Of a DNA stretch of 10,762 bases, positions 1 through 5,841 are shown in pieces (the stretch's first letter is position 1; each line of letters starts with the position of its first letter). Made by a program: the position numbers and the translations under genes. The notes beneath the pieces are model-generated. The model saw only the letters and a list, made by a program, of their open reading frames with translations, was not told the origin of the DNA and searched no databases. Source of the stretch: Bacillota bacterium (GTDB lineage: Bacteria > Bacillota > Clostridia > Peptostreptococcales > Anaerovoracaceae); the NCBI GenBank assembly GCA_029219125.1, contig JAQXSU010000142.1, positions 1 to 10,762 of the forward strand, written 5' to 3'.

Positions 1-522
1 CAGTCCCAGGCATACCATGCCTGTGCCTCCGCCGACAGCTCCCTCCTCAAAATCCACATCGGCCCGCTTCAGGGCTTCCTCCACATGTTCTTCTGTTACG
101 TGGAGTCCCCGGATATCGTTCATGCGGCCGTCATTACATTCTGTAATGATGCAGTTGACCGTACCGGTTGATACCCCGATATCCTCGTTCTGCCGGAGCA
201 TATATTTCGTAAGGGCGTTCCATGCCGTGCCAATGCTCAGCGTGTTTGTCAGAATGATCGGTGTTTCAATGGTTCCCAGTTCATCCAGCTGGAGCAGACC
301 GATGCTTTTCCCGAAACCGTTGATGACAGATACACCTGCCATGACCTTATCCTGAAAGATATTTCCTTCATGGGGCAGAACGGCCGGTACACCGGTATGA
401 ATATCTCCGTCATTTACCGTTACATTTCCTACTTTCACCCCCGGAACATCCGTAATCAGATTCCGTGCACCGTGCTTCCACTTAGAGTGAAGATCCAACT
501 TACAATTATGTGGTAATCCCAT
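1..522 (-). CDS. DmpA/BapA-type (P1, S58) aminopeptidase, 5' part
   Basis: Only the first 174 codons are in the window; the 3' end lies beyond the left edge. The family comprises N-terminal-nucleophile aminopeptidases (L-aminopeptidase/D-esterase DmpA, beta-peptidyl aminopeptidase BapA) that are made as one chain of about 370 residues and cut themselves at a Gly-Ser bond into alpha and beta subunits. Visible alpha-chain signatures are VPGVKVGNVTV (about 26-36), TGVPAVLP (43-50), NTLSIGTAW (93-101), ECNDGRMNDIRG (128-139) and EEGAVGGGTGM (159-169). The nucleophile serine and self-cleavage site would be in the missing half, so activity cannot be judged here. There is no signal peptide, so it is probably cytoplasmic. 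The start is ATG at 522, with GGAAGG 8 bases upstream. The gene is divergent from the sigma-54 activator and has a -24/-12 promoter, which points to activator-dependent expression. Family assignment is firm; substrate (short L-, D- or beta-peptides, or amides) is unknown. Confidence 0.86.
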   Translation of the reverse strand, partial: MGLPHNCKLDLHSKWKHGARNLITDVPGVKVGNVTVNDGDIHTGVPAVLPHEGNIFQDKVMAGVSVINGFGKSIGLLQLDELGTIETPIILTNTLSIGTAWNALTKYMLRQNEDIGVSTGTVNCIITECNDGRMNDIRGLHVTEEHVEEALKRADVDFEEGAVGGGTGMVCLGL

Positions 523-568
523 GATACCAACCTTCCTTTCAATTCAGTGTATATAAATTCAGAACAGC

Positions 569-592
569 CAATTATATGTTTTCATATAATTG
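569..592. repeat. Perfect 10-bp inverted repeat over the peptidase -12 box and start point
   Basis: CAATTATATG (569-578) and CATATAATTG (583-592) are exact reverse complements around a TTTT centre. The right arm ends on the conserved -12 GC of the sigma-54 promoter, and the centre coincides with the predicted start of transcription near 580. Only about half of it would be in the transcript, so it is more likely a protein-binding site (operator) or a melting-prone element than an RNA hairpin. The binding protein is not known. Confidence 0.6.
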
Positions 593-606
593 CAACTATC
601 ATGCCA
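591..606 (-). promoter_or_regulatory. sigma-54 (-24/-12) promoter of the peptidase gene
   Basis: On the minus strand this reads TGGCATGATAGTTGCA. The known sigma-54 consensus is TGGCAC-N5-TTGCW, so there is one mismatch (T for C at the end of the -24 box). The invariant GG (605-604) and GC (593-592) are exactly 10 bases apart. Transcription would begin near 580, giving a leader of about 58 bases before the ATG at 522. No comparably good SigA promoter was seen for this gene. The divergent neighbour encodes a sigma-54 activator, which supports the call. Confidence 0.8.
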
Positions 607-635
607 AAGGGATTCTTCCACACCCTTCACGTTTT

Positions 636-652
636 CACTGAAAATTACAGTG
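636..652. promoter_or_regulatory. Candidate activator site upstream of the peptidase promoter
   Basis: CACTG (636-640) and CAGTG (648-652) form an inverted repeat with a 7-base spacer, centred about 39 bp upstream of the -24 GG. On the minus strand it contains ACTGTA (651-646), which recurs in the same orientation and at nearly the same distance upstream of the permease sigma-54 promoter. This is a plausible binding site for the enhancer-binding protein encoded next door. A five-base arm is short, so this remains a hypothesis. Confidence 0.35.
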
Positions 653-720
653 CTGCAAAAGATGTTTCCCTCACATTTCACTCATCAATATAATTCTATA
701 TCCCATTTAATCCGTTTTTC

Positions 721-749
721 TTGTTTTTTTCACGCTCTTATGTTAAAAT
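721..749 (+). promoter_or_regulatory. Possible SigA promoter of the activator gene
   Basis: TTGTTT (721-726) and TAAAAT (744-749) are separated by 17 bases. The -10 is good and the -35 is weak. Transcription would start near 756, leaving only a short leader that still contains the ribosome binding site AAGGAGG (758-764). Activators of this class are commonly expressed from ordinary SigA promoters. The region is AT-rich, so other hexamer pairs are possible. Confidence 0.35.
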
Positions 750-772
750 AAAAGTGCAAGGAGGCGAAATCT

Positions 773-2803
773 ATGAAAAAGATCGCAATCGTTTACAACA
801 ATCCGGATAACCGGGAGGCTATGACTCACATTGAGCGGGAAATTGAAGAAGTCTTCGCCGGAAGCGTGCTCCTGCAGCCATACTTTTTCAACCAGCTTCA
901 GCCCGGTGATAAGATCCTGGCTGATGCGATTCTGCTCAACGGTCAGCAGCTGCTGACACAAGTGCGTCCATTCATACAGGAATCTCAGAATCTGATCGTG
1001 CTGACTCGAAGTATCAGCAGGCACCATCTTCCTGATCTTTTACAGATTCCCAAAAATGAGGACGTACTTCTGGTCAACGATTCGAAAGTTTCTACCATGG
1101 AGACTCTATATATGTTCTATGAGCTGGGTATATTTCATTTCAATCTGATTCCGTTTGATCAGGAAGAATATCTTGCCGGTGCATATGAAGATATCTCATA
1201 TGCCATCACACCCGATGAGGTACCACTGGTGCCCCCTGAGATAAAACATATTCTCAATATCGGCTATCGTGAGATCGGTTTTGATACGCTGATCCGGCTT
1301 GCCGACATGCTGCAGCTGGAAAGTGAGACCATCTCCACCAATCTGATTCACTACCTGCAGAAGGTTGTGGAACCCAGCATGAATTCACACAACAACTATC
1401 TCGAAAGCTATGTAAAAAGTCTGGTCATGAACGAACTGATTTCAGAATCCGGTTTTGCGATTCTCGCTTTTGACGCCCAGGGCAGCGTACTCTTCGAGAA
1501 TCAAAGAGCCCACCGCATGTTTGACGATGCCGAACTTCCGGATTTTGAGGGGAAGGAAGGGAAAAATCTGCTCTTCACCATCGGCGAAACCAACTATCTG
1601 ATGGATCGCATTTATCTGGGCAACCACGACGAAAAGCTCGGATACATCATTTCGCTGCGTGATGAACAGGAAATCCGCGAAGCGGAAAATCAATTGAATC
1701 GAAAGATTCGCGAAAAGGGAATTTACGCCAAGTACCATTTCAGCGACATCGTATGCCATACGGAGGTAATGACTCAATGCATCGCCACTGCCAAGAAAGC
1801 CGCGCTTACTGACTATACCATTCTCATTCACGGGGAGAGCGGTACCGGAAAGGAGCTGTTTGCACAGTCGATTCACAATTATTCGCAGCGTCAGAGCAAA
1901 CCCTTCATTGCCATAAACTGTGCCGCTCTGCCGGAAAACCTGCTGGAAAGTGAACTTTTCGGCTATGAACCAGGTTCTTTCACCGGTGCGCAGAAAAAAG
2001 GCAAGCTTGGTCTCTTCGAACAAGCCAATACCGGAACGATCTTTTTAGATGAGATCGGTGACATTTCCCCCGGCCTTCAGTCCAGACTTCTTCGCGTGCT
2101 GCAGGAAAAGCAGATCATGCGGATCGGCAGCGATAAGATCATAAATATTGATGTGCGTGTCATAACCGCCACCAACAAGGATCTGAAAAAGATGGTTTCC
2201 GAAGGGAAATTCAGGGAGGATCTTTTTTACCGTCTCAGCGTAATACCGCTTGAAATTCCGCCTCTGCGGGCAAGGAGAGATGATATCCTGCCGCTGCTGC
2301 GTTTCTTTACTGAATCAGATTATCAGAATATCAGCGACAGTCAGAAAGAAATTCTTTGTGCTTATGACTGGCCGGGAAATGTGAGAGAACTGGAGAATTC
2401 TGCAACATTCTTCAAAGCGCTGGGCTCGTTTCCTTCTCTCGGCACTTCTGTTCACCCTGCATCATCTGACACTGGCTCGCAGACTCAGACTGCAGGAGAA
2501 TCCTCCCTGCCAAAACATAGATTCCAGAATATCAACTACCGGCAGCGCACAGAATACCTTCTGCTGGAACTGCTGTACAGACGTGCTTCCAGCAGTCACA
2601 GTACGGGCCGCCCGGAAATGCTTCATCATCTCCGGGAAAATGGATTGATGGTCAGCGACGGTAAACTCCGGGGTATTCTGAGCGAAATGGAATCAGAAGG
2701 TCTGATCCGCATCGAAAAAGGACGCCGCGGTACTTCCATCACAGAAGACGGAATCAAACGGCTGGATCAGCTGGACAGTCAGACAGAATACCAGACAGAA
2801 TAA
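773..2803 (+). CDS. Sigma-54-dependent transcriptional activator (AAA+ enhancer-binding protein)
   Basis: This 676-residue protein uses ATP hydrolysis to open promoters held by sigma-54 RNA polymerase. Residues 1 to about 200 form an alpha/beta sensory region with no receiver-domain phosphorylation site; the fold may resemble PrpR-type ligand sensors, but this is not certain. About 215-310 looks like a PAS domain, followed by a helical linker. The AAA+ core is complete: Walker A GESGTGKE (354-361), sigma-54 contact loop GSFTGA (401-406, Ser in place of the usual Ala), Walker B TIFLDE (422-427), FREDLFYRLS (480-489) and WPGNVREL (533-540). The C-terminus (about 590-668) does not resemble the usual Fis-type helix-turn-helix; it looks like a winged helix that includes LRGILSEMESEGLIRIEKGRRGTSIT. 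The start is fixed by AAGGAGG 8 bases upstream. Both flanking minus-strand genes have sigma-54 promoters and are the likely targets. The signal is unknown. Confidence 0.93.
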   Translation: MKKIAIVYNNPDNREAMTHIEREIEEVFAGSVLLQPYFFNQLQPGDKILADAILLNGQQLLTQVRPFIQESQNLIVLTRSISRHHLPDLLQIPKNEDVLLVNDSKVSTMETLYMFYELGIFHFNLIPFDQEEYLAGAYEDISYAITPDEVPLVPPEIKHILNIGYREIGFDTLIRLADMLQLESETISTNLIHYLQKVVEPSMNSHNNYLESYVKSLVMNELISESGFAILAFDAQGSVLFENQRAHRMFDDAELPDFEGKEGKNLLFTIGETNYLMDRIYLGNHDEKLGYIISLRDEQEIREAENQLNRKIREKGIYAKYHFSDIVCHTEVMTQCIATAKKAALTDYTILIHGESGTGKELFAQSIHNYSQRQSKPFIAINCAALPENLLESELFGYEPGSFTGAQKKGKLGLFEQANTGTIFLDEIGDISPGLQSRLLRVLQEKQIMRIGSDKIINIDVRVITATNKDLKKMVSEGKFREDLFYRLSVIPLEIPPLRARRDDILPLLRFFTESDYQNISDSQKEILCAYDWPGNVRELENSATFFKALGSFPSLGTSVHPASSDTGSQTQTAGESSLPKHRFQNINYRQRTEYLLLELLYRRASSSHSTGRPEMLHHLRENGLMVSDGKLRGILSEMESEGLIRIEKGRRGTSITEDGIKRLDQLDSQTEYQTE

Positions 2804-2827
2804 GACAGCAGAACCGATTCTTCTATA

Positions 2828-2865
2828 AAAACAGCCTCCCGCGGCATACCGCAGGAGGCTGTTTT
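2828..2865. terminator. Bidirectional terminator between activator and permease
   Basis: AAAACAGCCTCC (2828-2839) pairs with GGAGGCTGTTTT (2854-2865). A C/A mismatch and a further GCGG/CCGC stem lie inside it, closed by a CATA loop. It carries a U-run in both directions, so it can end the activator transcript (stop at 2803) and the convergent permease transcript (stop at 2912). Confidence 0.9.
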
Positions 2866-2911
2866 ATTGTAAGGAACTAGATGTATAAAATTGACAAAGG
2901 AGACATTATTT

Positions 2912-4279
2912 CTATTTTCCTTCATTTTTCAGTTTGCGATCAAACGCATACCATACCGCCACACCGATTGCAGGAACAACCAGGCCGACCAGTGCGGTAA
3001 CAGGATCTTCCACCAGCGTATTGATCATCAGTGCGCCGAACAGGATGACTGCGATGACAACAGTTACAGGATATCCCCATGCCTTATATGGTCTTTCCAT
3101 ATCCGGGAATTTCTTTCTGTAAATGATGACAGCTACAATAACCAGTACATTATATACCATACCTGCGAATACCACCAGTGAAGTCAGCTGGTCCAGATTT
3201 CTCAGCAGAACCAGAACGATGGAGATGACAGCCTGAGAAATCAGTGCTACGTGAGGTACTGCATATTTCGGGTGCAGTTTCGCATGGTTTTTAAAGAAGT
3301 GACCGTCCAGAGCCATTTCATAGTAATATCTCGGGAATGCGATGATCATGCCGTTCAGAGAACCGAAGATGGCAATCAGCTGCGTCGCCAGAATCAGGCC
3401 GCCGCCTGCATTTCCAAAGAGGTTCTTCGCTACTTCCGTGCCCAGATACAGGTTATCATTGTTGATCATATCTACAACCTGTTCCTGCGGCAGTACTCTG
3501 TAGATTGCAAAGTTAAACAGCGTATACAGCACGGTGATGGCACTGATACCGATGATCAGTGCTCTCGGCAGATCTCTGCCCGGATTCTTCATTTCTTCCG
3601 CAACCGGATTCAGATTGGTCCAGCCTTCATATGCCCACAGGGTTGCAACCGTTGCGAAAGCGATCATGCCCAGCATGCCGCCGAAGCTTACATCGGTACC
3701 TTCCGGAACAAGAGACAGGTCCGGAGTCTGTTTGCCCAGGAACAGTCCTGCCAGCAGAATGATTGCGATCGGAATCAGCTTGGCAACCATGGACACATTC
3801 TGAAGAATGGATCCCATTTTAATGCCAAGACAGTTATATGCTGTCAGACCGACGATCAGCACGATGGCGATCACCTTAACAGCTACATCAGATAAATCGA
3901 AGAAGTTTCTCAGTGCGGTCGGAAGTGCAATTGCCAGCGCCGCAATGGAACCGGAGCCACTGATAATCCAGCTGGTAAAACCAAAGCTGTAACCTACCGA
4001 TGGGTGAAATGCCCGGTTCAGATATACGACCATTCCGCCGGACTTCGGATCACAGGCTCCCAGTTCTGCGAAGCAGAGTCCTCCAAGAATTGATACGATA
4101 CCACCAATGATCCAGCAAAGAAGAGCCAGACCCATGCTCATTCCGGTTCTTTGTAATACATAAGAACCCAGATAGAAGATACCTGAGCCGATCATAATAC
4201 CGCCGATAATACTGATACCGCCGAATACGCCGATTTCTTTTTTCATTTCGACTTTAGCCGGTTTATTATCCGTACTCAT
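2912..4279 (-). CDS. APC superfamily amino acid permease (LAT/SteT-like)
   Basis: A 455-residue, strongly hydrophobic protein with about 12 membrane segments, normal for the amino acid-polyamine-organocation superfamily. The first membrane segment carries the substrate-binding glycine motif GSGIF (31-35). The segment YEGWTNLNPVAEEMKNPGRDLP is typical of the LAT-like branch, which includes the bacterial serine/threonine exchanger SteT; members move neutral or other amino acids by exchange or proton symport. Substrate cannot be read from the sequence. An in-frame ATG lies 15 codons upstream at 4324, but the ATG at 4279 is preferred because AAAGGAG lies 7 bases before it and the extra residues (KERKERRKN) are translated Shine-Dalgarno-like sequence. 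It is convergent with the activator gene and has a near-perfect sigma-54 promoter, so it is probably induced with the peptidase and imports or exchanges related amino acids or short peptides. Confidence 0.92.
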   Translation of the reverse strand: MSTDNKPAKVEMKKEIGVFGGISIIGGIMIGSGIFYLGSYVLQRTGMSMGLALLCWIIGGIVSILGGLCFAELGACDPKSGGMVVYLNRAFHPSVGYSFGFTSWIISGSGSIAALAIALPTALRNFFDLSDVAVKVIAIVLIVGLTAYNCLGIKMGSILQNVSMVAKLIPIAIILLAGLFLGKQTPDLSLVPEGTDVSFGGMLGMIAFATVATLWAYEGWTNLNPVAEEMKNPGRDLPRALIIGISAITVLYTLFNFAIYRVLPQEQVVDMINNDNLYLGTEVAKNLFGNAGGGLILATQLIAIFGSLNGMIIAFPRYYYEMALDGHFFKNHAKLHPKYAVPHVALISQAVISIVLVLLRNLDQLTSLVVFAGMVYNVLVIVAVIIYRKKFPDMERPYKAWGYPVTVVIAVILFGALMINTLVEDPVTALVGLVVPAIGVAVWYAFDRKLKNEGK

Positions 4280-4286
4280 GTTTTTT

Positions 4287-4293
4287 CTCCTTT
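4287..4293 (-). promoter_or_regulatory. Ribosome binding site that sets the permease start
   Basis: AAAGGAG on the minus strand, 7 bases before the ATG at 4279. It sits in a tandem AAAGAAAGG purine tract (about 4288-4306), which explains the spurious in-frame extension to 4324. Confidence 0.75.
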
Positions 4294-4350
4294 CTTTCCT
4301 TTCTTTCATGCATGTTGATTTCATGCCTAGATATGAAGTGATCGATCTTT

Positions 4351-4360
4351 TGTACGTACA
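4351..4360. repeat. Palindrome TGTACGTACA at the permease start point
   Basis: A perfect 10-bp palindrome immediately downstream of the predicted sigma-54 start near 4361. An 8-bp palindrome GATCGATC follows at 4340-4347. These could be operator sequences or chance; no regulator is assigned. Confidence 0.35.
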
Positions 4361-4371
4361 GAAATAAATTT

Positions 4372-4387
4372 AGCAAGAACTGTGCCA
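4372..4387 (-). promoter_or_regulatory. sigma-54 (-24/-12) promoter of the permease gene
   Basis: On the minus strand this reads TGGCACAGTTCTTGCT, preceded by a T, matching the established consensus YTGGCAC-N5-TTGCW at every defined position. GG (4386-4385) and GC (4374-4373) are separated by exactly 10 bases. The predicted start is near 4361, about 81 bases before the ATG at 4279. The adjacent gene encodes a sigma-54 activator. Confidence 0.92.
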
Positions 4388-4411
4388 AGGATGAACCAAT
4401 AGTTTGCAGGA

Positions 4412-4430
4412 TGTAAATTCCATATACAGT
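4412..4430. promoter_or_regulatory. Candidate activator site upstream of the permease promoter
   Basis: TGTA (4412-4415) and TACA (4425-4428) form an inverted repeat with a 9-base spacer. The minus-strand hexamer ACTGTA (4430-4425) begins about 39 bases upstream of the -24 GG. The peptidase promoter has the same hexamer in the same orientation 41 bases upstream. This is a candidate binding site for the neighbouring activator; two occurrences of a hexamer are thin evidence. Confidence 0.3.
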
Positions 4431-4485
4431 AAAATAAATCTCTTTTTGTCTTATTTATATTCGTTTCATCCGTTTTATTTTGCAG

Positions 4486-4519
4486 AAAAAAAGAGCGGTG
4501 AGGTCTTTCTCACCGCTCT
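4486..4519 (-). terminator. Terminator of the lrp-racemase operon
   Basis: On the minus strand AGAGCGGTGAG (4519-4509) pairs perfectly with CTCACCGCTCT (4502-4492) around a 6-base loop and runs into a T tract (4492-4486). It ends the transcript shortly after the racemase stop and insulates the permease promoter downstream. Confidence 0.92.
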
Positions 4520-4548
4520 GCGATTTCTGTGAATTCTGCAGCTCCTGT

Positions 4549-5250
4549 TTATTTATATTCCTTACCTGCGCATTCAATGACCTTCCTGGCCAGGGTCTCC
4601 ATGGGATCCATAAACCAGTCATCCAGTCCTTCATCCGCTTTGATGACGGAAAGCTCCGTACAGGCCAGCAGAACTGTTTTACAACCGGCACTGCGGTATT
4701 CTTCCTCAATCCGTTTCCAGCTTTCCGCATCATAATCCTGTCCGTTCTTGATCCGGTCGTAAATCTGATGCATGACCTCCTTCTGAATCTCCGCACATGG
4801 GGTGAAAGGCTTCAGTCCCTGGGCTTCCAGTTCTTTCTGATACAGGCCTGTCTGCACCGTTCCATCGGTGGCCATGATACCCACCACCGCACCGGCTCCG
4901 CAGCGTTCAGCCGCTGCAGCTGCTGTTTCCCGGATCATATGCAGAATGGGGATACCAATCTTATCAGCAATCATATCTGCGAAGAAATGTGCCGTGTTGC
5001 AGGTGATGGCGATGGCCTTACATCCTGCATGTTCCAGGAATCTGGCATCCTCCAGCATCTGATTGTAAGGTCCGTCATACTGATGGCTGAGGATGGCGCC
5101 GGTTCTATCCGGCATGGACGCATCCGATAAAAGAATCAGATTGATATGATCCTGATCCTTTTCCGCTGCGGTGTGCTCCGTCACCATTTTATAAAACAGC
5201 TGAGACGCCATAGGTCCCATACCGCCGATAATTCCAATAGGATTTTTCAT
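4549..5250 (-). CDS. Aspartate/glutamate racemase family protein
   Basis: A 233-residue cytoplasmic protein of the PLP-independent Asp/Glu racemase superfamily, which uses two cysteines as acid and base to invert the alpha carbon. Both are present: C84 in AITCNTAH and C197 in LLACTELSV. The N-terminal IGIIGGMGPMAS is typical of the aspartate racemase branch. Length is normal for the family. The start ATG at 5250 has GGAGGT 8 bases upstream. The gene begins 26 bases after the stop of the Lrp-type regulator gene and is followed by a strong terminator, so the two form an operon. Likely substrate is aspartate or glutamate, but some family members racemise other amino acids or act on other acids, so the substrate is not certain. 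Confidence 0.9.
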   Translation of the reverse strand: MKNPIGIIGGMGPMASQLFYKMVTEHTAAEKDQDHINLILLSDASMPDRTGAILSHQYDGPYNQMLEDARFLEHAGCKAIAITCNTAHFFADMIADKIGIPILHMIRETAAAAAERCGAGAVVGIMATDGTVQTGLYQKELEAQGLKPFTPCAEIQKEVMHQIYDRIKNGQDYDAESWKRIEEEYRSAGCKTVLLACTELSVIKADEGLDDWFMDPMETLARKVIECAGKEYK

Positions 5251-5276
5251 TTGCTTTTACCTCCTGCACTGTTCTC

Positions 5277-5705
5277 CTAATACCGTTCCACAGCCGTTGA
5301 GAAGACCACATGGGTTTCAGTCTTACCGAAACTCTGCAGTCTGCCCAAAAACTCATCCAGCAGGGTTGTGGACGAAAAAACAGCCTTTAATATCATGGAA
5401 TAGTTGCCGGTGATATGATTGCATTCCAGTATGCACCGTTCTCCCCGGACAAACTCATAAAACTTCTTGTTATCCTCCGGCTTCACCGTGATCAGAATAA
5501 ACGCCTTGATCCCGTATCCCAGTTTCTCCAGATTTACCTCCGCATGGTATCCTTTGATATAGCCTTCACGCTCCAGTTTTTCAATGCGGGCCGATACCGC
5601 CGGCATGGTCAGAAACACCTCCGCCGACAGTTCTTTCAGGGAAATACGTCCGTTCTGCCGCAGCCGGTTCAGAATTTTTTTGTCTACTTCATCTAAGCTT
5701 CTCAT
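5277..5705 (-). CDS. Lrp/AsnC family transcriptional regulator
   Basis: A 142-residue protein of standard family length. The N-terminal helix-turn-helix (about 3-52) shows LDEVDKKILNRLRQNGR and the recognition region MPAVSARIEKLEREGYIKGY. The C-terminal RAM ligand-binding/oligomerisation domain (about 58-140) includes ITGNYSMILKAVF. Such proteins form dimers and higher assemblies that respond to amino acids. The ATG at 5705 is chosen over a TTG four codons upstream, because that TTG lies within the ribosome binding site TTGGAGA. It has its own strong SigA-type promoter and is the first gene of the operon with the racemase. It may control this operon, the aminotransferase upstream, or both; no operator was identified. 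Confidence 0.93.
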   Translation of the reverse strand: MRSLDEVDKKILNRLRQNGRISLKELSAEVFLTMPAVSARIEKLEREGYIKGYHAEVNLEKLGYGIKAFILITVKPEDNKKFYEFVRGERCILECNHITGNYSMILKAVFSSTTLLDEFLGRLQSFGKTETHVVFSTAVERY

Positions 5706-5710
5706 AAATG

Positions 5711-5715
5711 TCTCC
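5711..5715 (-). promoter_or_regulatory. Ribosome binding site that sets the Lrp-family start
   Basis: GGAGA on the minus strand, 5 bases before the ATG at 5705. The alternative TTG start at 5717 would overlap it and is therefore rejected. Confidence 0.6.
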
Positions 5716-5752
5716 AATTCTGCAAGTCAGAGTTTCAATTCACTCCTTTAAA

Positions 5753-5781
5753 AATATACCACAAAATAAGACATTTGTCAG
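5753..5781 (-). promoter_or_regulatory. SigA-type promoter of the lrp-racemase operon
   Basis: On the minus strand CTGACA (5781-5776), a 17-base spacer, then TATATT (5758-5753), with a TG one base before the -10 (5761-5760), giving an extended -10. Transcription would start near 5746, about 41 bases before the ATG. It lies directly after the aminotransferase terminator. Confidence 0.78.
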
Positions 5782-5782
5782 C

Positions 5783-5828
5783 AAAAAACAGAAACCGCAC
5801 AGAAATTCTTCCGCGCAGTTCTGTTTTT
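5783..5828 (-). terminator. Terminator of the aminotransferase gene
   Basis: On the minus strand AAAAACAGAA (5828-5819) pairs with TTCTGTTTTT (5793-5784). The stem continues inwards through GC-rich pairs with wobbles and one bulge to a small GAA-containing loop. It ends in a run of six T. It separates the aminotransferase from the following regulator gene. Confidence 0.8.
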
Positions 5829-5841
5829 GGAGTAGGTTTTA

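Noticed and set aside
523..772. Small gene or riboswitch in the divergent intergenic region
   Set aside because: The region is AT-rich, holds promoters and inverted repeats, and shows no open frame with a ribosome binding site and no recognisable riboswitch or T-box elements.
1442..2023. A 193-codon minus-strand open frame inside the sigma-54 activator
   Set aside because: It is antisense to the conserved PAS/AAA+ coding sequence and resembles no family I know.
3251..3895. A 214-codon plus-strand open frame inside the permease gene
   Set aside because: Antisense shadow of a membrane protein, with skewed His/Gln/Cys content and no supporting start signals.
4280..4324. Upstream in-frame ATG codons for the permease (4324 and 4309)
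   Set aside because: The extension encodes purine-tract residues containing the ribosome binding site itself; the ATG at 4279 is properly spaced from AAAGGAG.
4480..5130. A 216-codon plus-strand open frame across the racemase and its terminator
   Set aside because: It would run through the racemase terminator hairpin and opposite both catalytic-cysteine motifs; no independent support.
5706..5717. TTG start four codons upstream for the Lrp-type regulator
   Set aside because: The TTG is part of the sequence TTGGAGA that serves as the ribosome binding site for the ATG at 5705.
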